NCBI GenBank assembly: GCA_017452215.1
Contig: JAFTMU010000405.1
Location: 1-8,623, forward strand
Source of the DNA: Clostridia bacterium
GTDB taxonomy: Bacteria > Bacillota > Clostridia > Oscillospirales > CAG-272
Length of the DNA stretch: 8,623 nt
Direction of reading: 5' to 3'
The notes beneath the pieces were generated by a model. It did no database searches. It was not told where the DNA came from and saw nothing but the letters and a program-made list of their open reading frames with translations. Every line of letters starts with the position of its first letter. Positions within the stretch are counted from its first letter, which is position 1. Positions 5,715 to 8,623 of the stretch are shown here, in pieces. A program made the position numbers and the translations under genes.

Positions 5715-6974
5715 TCACAGCGCAGCAGCGCTTCCCGCCGCCACCGCCGTGGAAAATGCAATTTGCAAATTAAAGCCGCCCGTATAAGCGTCCACGTCCA
5801 GAATCTCGCCCGCAAAATACAGCCCTGAGATCTTCTTGGATTCCATGGTCTTGGGGTCGATCTCCTTGACGCTTACCCCGCCTCGGGTAATAATCGCCTC
5901 GTCAATGGGACGAAAACCCATCACGGGAATGCGGATCCCCTTCATCACCGAAACCATTCTCTCCCGCTCCTCACGGGTAACGGAATGGATCTTTTTGCGC
6001 ACGTCAATGCCGCAAAGGCGAATGAAAGGCTCAATCATTTTTTGGGGCAGCAAATCTCCCAGAGCATTGATCATATCACGGTTTTGATATTTGACAAAAT
6101 CCGACAGAATCCGGGCATCCAGAGTCTTTTCGTCCAACGCAGGCTTGAGGTCGATCACCACTTCATATTTTTCGGGAGCAATGTCCAACAGGTGCGCCGA
6201 CGCCGAAAGAATCAAGGGTCCCGTCAACCCAAAGTGAGTAAAAAGCATCTCGCCGAAATCCTCAAAAACAGTTTTTCCCGTTTGGAGGTTTTTTACGCAA
6301 AGAGAAACGTTTTTGAGGGAAAGCCCCTGCAACGAGGCGCAAAAAGTCCCCTTCGCCACCAAGGGAACCAAGGAAGGAAATAATGGCGTCACCGTGTGTC
6401 CCGCCTCCTTGGCAAAGCGGTAGCCGTCTCCCGTAGAGCCCGTCATAGGATAGGAGCGACCGCCCGTAGCAACGATCACGCGGTCAAATTCCAACTCCTC
6501 GCTGCCGATGCGTACTCCCTTGACCGTATCCCCGTCAAGGAGCAACCCGTCCACACGGCGGTTGACCACGTCAACCCCCAAGACACGGCATCTCTTGTCC
6601 AATGCCGCAACCACGTCTCCCGCCTTGTCCGATTGGGGAAACACACGCTTGCCTCGCTCTGTTTTGAGAGGAACTCCCAAATCTTCAAAAAAGTCCATGG
6701 TGTCCGCCGTGGAAAACCGAGAGAGCGCCGCATACAAAAAGCGGGCATTGGTCGGAACGTTATTCAAAAACTCATTCAATTCACAGTTGTTGGTCAGATT
6801 GCATCTGCCCTTTCCCGTGATCCGCAGCTTTTTGCCAAGTCGGTCGTTTCTTTCAAACAGCGTCACCGCCGCCCCGTTCACAGAAGCGAAGATCGCCGCC
6901 ATCATTCCTGCGGCGCCGCCGCCTACGACCGCCACCCGCAAAGCGTCACTGTCCCTTCTTATCGTAGACGTCAT
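5715..6974 (-). CDS. BaiN/HI0933-family NAD(P)/FAD-dependent oxidoreductase
   Basis: A flavoprotein of 419 residues. The N-terminal dinucleotide-binding motif VAVVGGGAAGMMAAI (residues 14-28) is followed by ERNDRLGKKLRITGKGRCNL (41-60), a hallmark of the HI0933/YhiN/BaiN family. The second FAD-contact region is VIVATGGRSYPMTGSTGDGY (166-185). The C-terminal motif is SGLYFAGEILDVDAYTGGFN (383-402). BaiN itself has been linked to bile acid dehydroxylation, but most family members have no known substrate, so only the redox class can be assigned. I chose the ATG at 6974, with GGAGGAGG 12 bases upstream; it overlaps the end of the regulator gene by 29 bases. A TTG at 6941, four bases after that gene's stop and just before the FAD motif, is a real alternative. 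Members of this family commonly neighbour cmk in Clostridia, so the placement is ordinary. Confidence 0.9.
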   Translation of the reverse strand: MTSTIRRDSDALRVAVVGGGAAGMMAAIFASVNGAAVTLFERNDRLGKKLRITGKGRCNLTNNCELNEFLNNVPTNARFLYAALSRFSTADTMDFFEDLGVPLKTERGKRVFPQSDKAGDVVAALDKRCRVLGVDVVNRRVDGLLLDGDTVKGVRIGSEELEFDRVIVATGGRSYPMTGSTGDGYRFAKEAGHTVTPLFPSLVPLVAKGTFCASLQGLSLKNVSLCVKNLQTGKTVFEDFGEMLFTHFGLTGPLILSASAHLLDIAPEKYEVVIDLKPALDEKTLDARILSDFVKYQNRDMINALGDLLPQKMIEPFIRLCGIDVRKKIHSVTREERERMVSVMKGIRIPVMGFRPIDEAIITRGGVSVKEIDPKTMESKKISGLYFAGEILDVDAYTGGFNLQIAFSTAVAAGSAAAL

Positions 6975-7809
6975 ATCTGTCCCAAACCTCCTCCAAGGCA
7001 ACGAGGCGCTCACTCACCTCGTCCTGCTTCTTCCGTGCCACCGCCACGATCATAGCGTTGATAATACTCAGGGGTGCCACCAGAGAATCCACAAAGGAAG
7101 CCATATCACTGTGTGCGATCAGAAGCTGATCCGCATACGCCGCAATAGGCGAGAGCTTGCTGTCGGTCAGCGCCACCACGTCCGCCTCACGGCTGCGTGC
7201 ATATTCCACCGCATTGATGATCCTCTTGGAATATCGGGGAAAGCTGATGGCGATCATCACGTCCCCCTTCCCCACAGGCATGATCTGCTCGAACATCTCA
7301 CTGCCCGAGGTAGTCTGTATAAAGCGAACGTTATCAAAGATCATGCGGAAATTGTAATTGAGAAATCCTGCCAGAGCCGAGGAGGAGCGAACACCGATAA
7401 TATAAATAGTTTTCGCCTCGGCGATTCTGTCCACCGCCGCCGCAAAGGCGCCCCGATCAATCTCCTCCAAGGTTCGGCGGATCTTGTCCATATCCGAGAG
7501 CAGGACCTTGTCGGGCAATTCACCGTCGCCGATAAGAGTATTGCTCACCTCCATCCGCTGAAAGGAGGTCAGACGGCTGCGCACCGTTTTTTGCAATGCG
7601 CTTTGAAATTCGGGATACCCCTCAAAGCCCAATTCAATGGCAAAGCGGACCACCGTGGATTCCGAAACTCCCACCAGCTGTCCAAGCTTTGCGGCAGTCA
7701 GATAGGCAGCCCTCTCATAGTGCTCGCAAATATAAGCTGCCAGCAGCCTCTGCCCCTTGGAAAAGGACGGCATTCCATCCTCGATCCCCCTGATCAGATC
7801 TCCGTTCAT
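6946..7809 (-). CDS. MurR/RpiR-family transcriptional regulator (HTH plus SIS domain)
   Basis: A 287-residue regulator. Residues about 1-77 form the RpiR-type DNA-binding domain, with the helix-turn-helix LTAAKLGQLVGVSESTVVRF at 37-56 followed by the family-typical LGFEGYPEFQSAL (60-72). Residues about 125-255 form a SIS domain, which binds phosphosugars: IYIIGVRSSSALAGFL, a GDVMIAISFPRYSK nucleotide-like loop and VVALTDSKLSPIAAYAD. The family usually senses sugar phosphates or amino-sugar phosphates, but no sugar genes lie in this window, so its targets are unknown. It is the first gene of the unit that continues into the flavoprotein, cmk and ispH-rpsA. The start is ATG at 7809, with AAAGGAG eight bases upstream. 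TCCTTTTGAAAGGA (7832-7819) could fold over that site. Confidence 0.92.
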   Translation of the reverse strand: MNGDLIRGIEDGMPSFSKGQRLLAAYICEHYERAAYLTAAKLGQLVGVSESTVVRFAIELGFEGYPEFQSALQKTVRSRLTSFQRMEVSNTLIGDGELPDKVLLSDMDKIRRTLEEIDRGAFAAAVDRIAEAKTIYIIGVRSSSALAGFLNYNFRMIFDNVRFIQTTSGSEMFEQIMPVGKGDVMIAISFPRYSKRIINAVEYARSREADVVALTDSKLSPIAAYADQLLIAHSDMASFVDSLVAPLSIINAMIVAVARKKQDEVSERLVALEEVWDRYDVYDKKGQ

Positions 7810-7852
7810 TCCTGCAACTCCTTTCAAAAGGAAGCGTTTTCACATACGAATT

Positions 7853-7881
7853 ATTATACCTCAAAAAAAGAAAAATGTCAA
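7853..7881 (-). promoter_or_regulatory. Sigma-A promoter of the rpiR-flavoprotein-cmk-ispH unit
   Basis: On the minus strand TTGACA (7881-7876) and TATAAT (7858-7853) are both perfect consensus boxes with 17-base spacing. The expected start is near 7846, giving a leader of about 37 bases before the rpiR ATG. No comparably strong promoter is seen before the downstream genes; a weak one may lie at the edge of the MITE-like element (see findings). Confidence 0.88.
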
Positions 7882-8006
7882 CCTTTTTCAAGCAAAACCC
7901 TCTTATTTCCCGCGCAAAATCTTCCCGTCGGGGCGCCGACTCGGAAAATATTAAAATTTCACAAAAAATATCCGCCCGTCGGTCAATATTTTTTCACTCT
8001 GTTTTA
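7882..8006. other. Divergent intergenic region between the rpiR and purC promoters
   Basis: About 125 bases with no plausible gene separate the two outward-facing -35 boxes. The octamer CCCGTCGG occurs twice in the same orientation (7924-7931 and 7975-7982, 51 bases apart). The first copy is part of a GC-rich hairpin, GTCGG-GGCG-CCGAC (7927-7940). The remainder is AT-rich. These could be operator sites for a factor acting on either promoter, but nothing here identifies one. I see no purine riboswitch or PurR-box-like sequence. Confidence 0.4.
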
Positions 8007-8035
8007 TTGACAAGAAAAAAGATGTATGGTATAAT
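8007..8035 (+). promoter_or_regulatory. Extended -10 sigma-A promoter of purC
   Basis: TTGACA (8007-8012) and TATAAT (8030-8035) are perfect consensus boxes with 17-base spacing, and TG at 8027-8028 supplies an extended -10 motif. The expected transcription start is near 8042, giving a leader of about 77 bases before the purC ATG. No convincing riboswitch fold or terminator-antiterminator pair is visible in this leader. Confidence 0.9.
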
Positions 8036-8118
8036 ATTTTCCGTAAAAAATATCGGCGAGCAGCTTTTGCCTGTCCGCTGGAAAAAGTGAAAACATCCAT
8101 CAAAGGAGTATTGGAATT

Positions 8119-8623
8119 ATGAAAAAACTTTACGCAGGAAAAACCAAGGACGTTTATCAGCTTGACAACGGCAACGTAATGCTCAAATTCAAGGACGATT
8201 GCACCGGCAAGGACGGCGTGTTCGATCCGGGCGAAAACACCGTAGGTCTTACCATCGAGGGCATCGGAAAGGCAAATCTCCAAACCTCCATTCACTACTT
8301 CGAGCTGCTCAAAAAGGCAGGCATCAAGACCCACTACGTGGGCGCCGATATCGAAAACGCAACCATGGAGGTGCTTCCCGCCACCGTATTCGGTCACGGT
8401 CTGGAGGTCATCTGCCGCTTGGTAGCAACAGGTAGCTTTATCCGCCGCTACGGCGAATATATCGCAGACGGCACCCCTCTTGAGGGCGGCTACGTGGAAT
8501 GCACCTTCAAGAACGATGCAAAGGGCGACCCGCTGGTTACCGGCGAGGGACTTGCCGCTCTGGGCGTCATGGACGAGTCTATGTTCAAGAGCATGAAGGA
8601 GCAGACCCTGAACATCACCAAGA
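8119..8623 (+). CDS. purC: SAICAR synthase, 5' part (cut by window end)
   Basis: The reading frame is open from ATG at 8119 to the window end: 168 codons, with the 3' part missing. Phosphoribosylaminoimidazole-succinocarboxamide synthase joins CAIR and aspartate with ATP in de novo purine synthesis in the cytoplasm. The N-terminus [13 protein letters not shown] carries the family's Gly-Lys-Thr-Lys nucleotide-binding opening. [15 protein letters not shown] (residues 24-38), [10 protein letters not shown] (49-58), GIKTHYVG (69-76) and [17 protein letters not shown] (97-113) match the conserved ATP- and substrate-binding segments in order. The [11 protein letters not shown] loop is longer than in the E. 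coli-type enzyme. AAAGGAG at 8102-8108 precedes the ATG by ten bases. It is transcribed divergently from the rpiR unit by its own strong promoter and may be the first gene of a purine operon that continues outside the window. Confidence 0.93.
   Translation, partial: MKKLYAGKTKDVYQLDNGNVMLKFKDDCTGKDGVFDPGENTVGLTIEGIGKANLQTSIHYFELLKKAGIKTHYVGADIENATMEVLPATVFGHGLEVICRLVATGSFIRRYGEYIADGTPLEGGYVECTFKNDAKGDPLVTGEGLAALGVMDESMFKSMKEQTLNITK

Noticed and set aside
5684..5815. N-terminal extension of Cmk from a TTG at 5815.
   Set aside because: The extra 44 residues are Arg/Trp-rich, come from the reading-frame shadow of the upstream flavoprotein gene, and do not resemble the family. The family fold begins right after the CTG.
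6508..8010. 500-codon open frame on the plus strand.
   Set aside because: It runs antisense across the flavoprotein and regulator genes and into the intergenic promoter region. Both minus-strand genes show clear family motifs, and this frame shows none.
8042..8118. Purine or PRPP riboswitch in the purC leader.
   Set aside because: The leader is short, and I could not find the conserved core bases of purine or ykkC-type riboswitches or a terminator stem. A covariance-model search would settle this.
7951..8397. 148-codon minus-strand frame at the start of purC.
   Set aside because: It is antisense to purC and crosses the purC promoter. The plus-strand frame carries the SAICAR synthase motifs.

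Overview
The window looks like chromosomal DNA from an anaerobic member of the Clostridia, probably a gut lineage near the Oscillospiraceae/Ruminococcaceae. This is inferred from an IspH-ribosomal protein S1 fusion (a known Clostridia arrangement), strong AGGAG ribosome binding sites, near-consensus sigma-A promoters and a biotin-dependent decarboxylase operon of the sodium-pumping type. No phage, plasmid, CRISPR, tRNA or rRNA gene is visible. The genes are mostly housekeeping; the unusual material lies between them.

Layout. (1) Positions 1-2426, minus strand: an operon read from a strong promoter at 2397-2426. It encodes an acyl-CoA carboxyltransferase-type subunit (948-2312), a small OadG-like membrane anchor (520-933) and a biotin carrier protein (30-443). 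A ribosome binding site at the window's left edge shows that another gene follows, most likely the membrane decarboxylase beta subunit. Together these would move a carboxyl group from an acyl-CoA to biotin, then release CO2 while exporting Na+. (2) Positions 2427-2647: a 22-bp-period repeat array and the terminator of the next operon. (3) Positions 2648-7881, minus strand: a second transcription unit from a consensus promoter at 7853-7881. It encodes an RpiR/SIS regulator, a BaiN/HI0933-type flavoprotein, cytidylate kinase and IspH-S1. (4) Positions 7882-8623: a divergent intergenic region, then plus-strand purC driven by an extended -10 consensus promoter and cut by the window end.

The main points for a second look are these. 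A roughly 275-bp non-coding, palindrome-rich, MITE-like element lies between cmk and ispH, with AGGTTG/CAACCT ends and an 18-of-21 direct repeat on its flanks. The cmk gene has no ATG, GTG or TTG at the expected start, and a well-spaced ribosome binding site points to CTG. A four-unit repeat with 22-23 bp period lies upstream of the decarboxylase promoter. The carboxyltransferase has degenerate versions of the usual acyl-CoA carboxylase motifs. I saw no clearly new multi-gene system; the MITE-like element is the best candidate for something undescribed.
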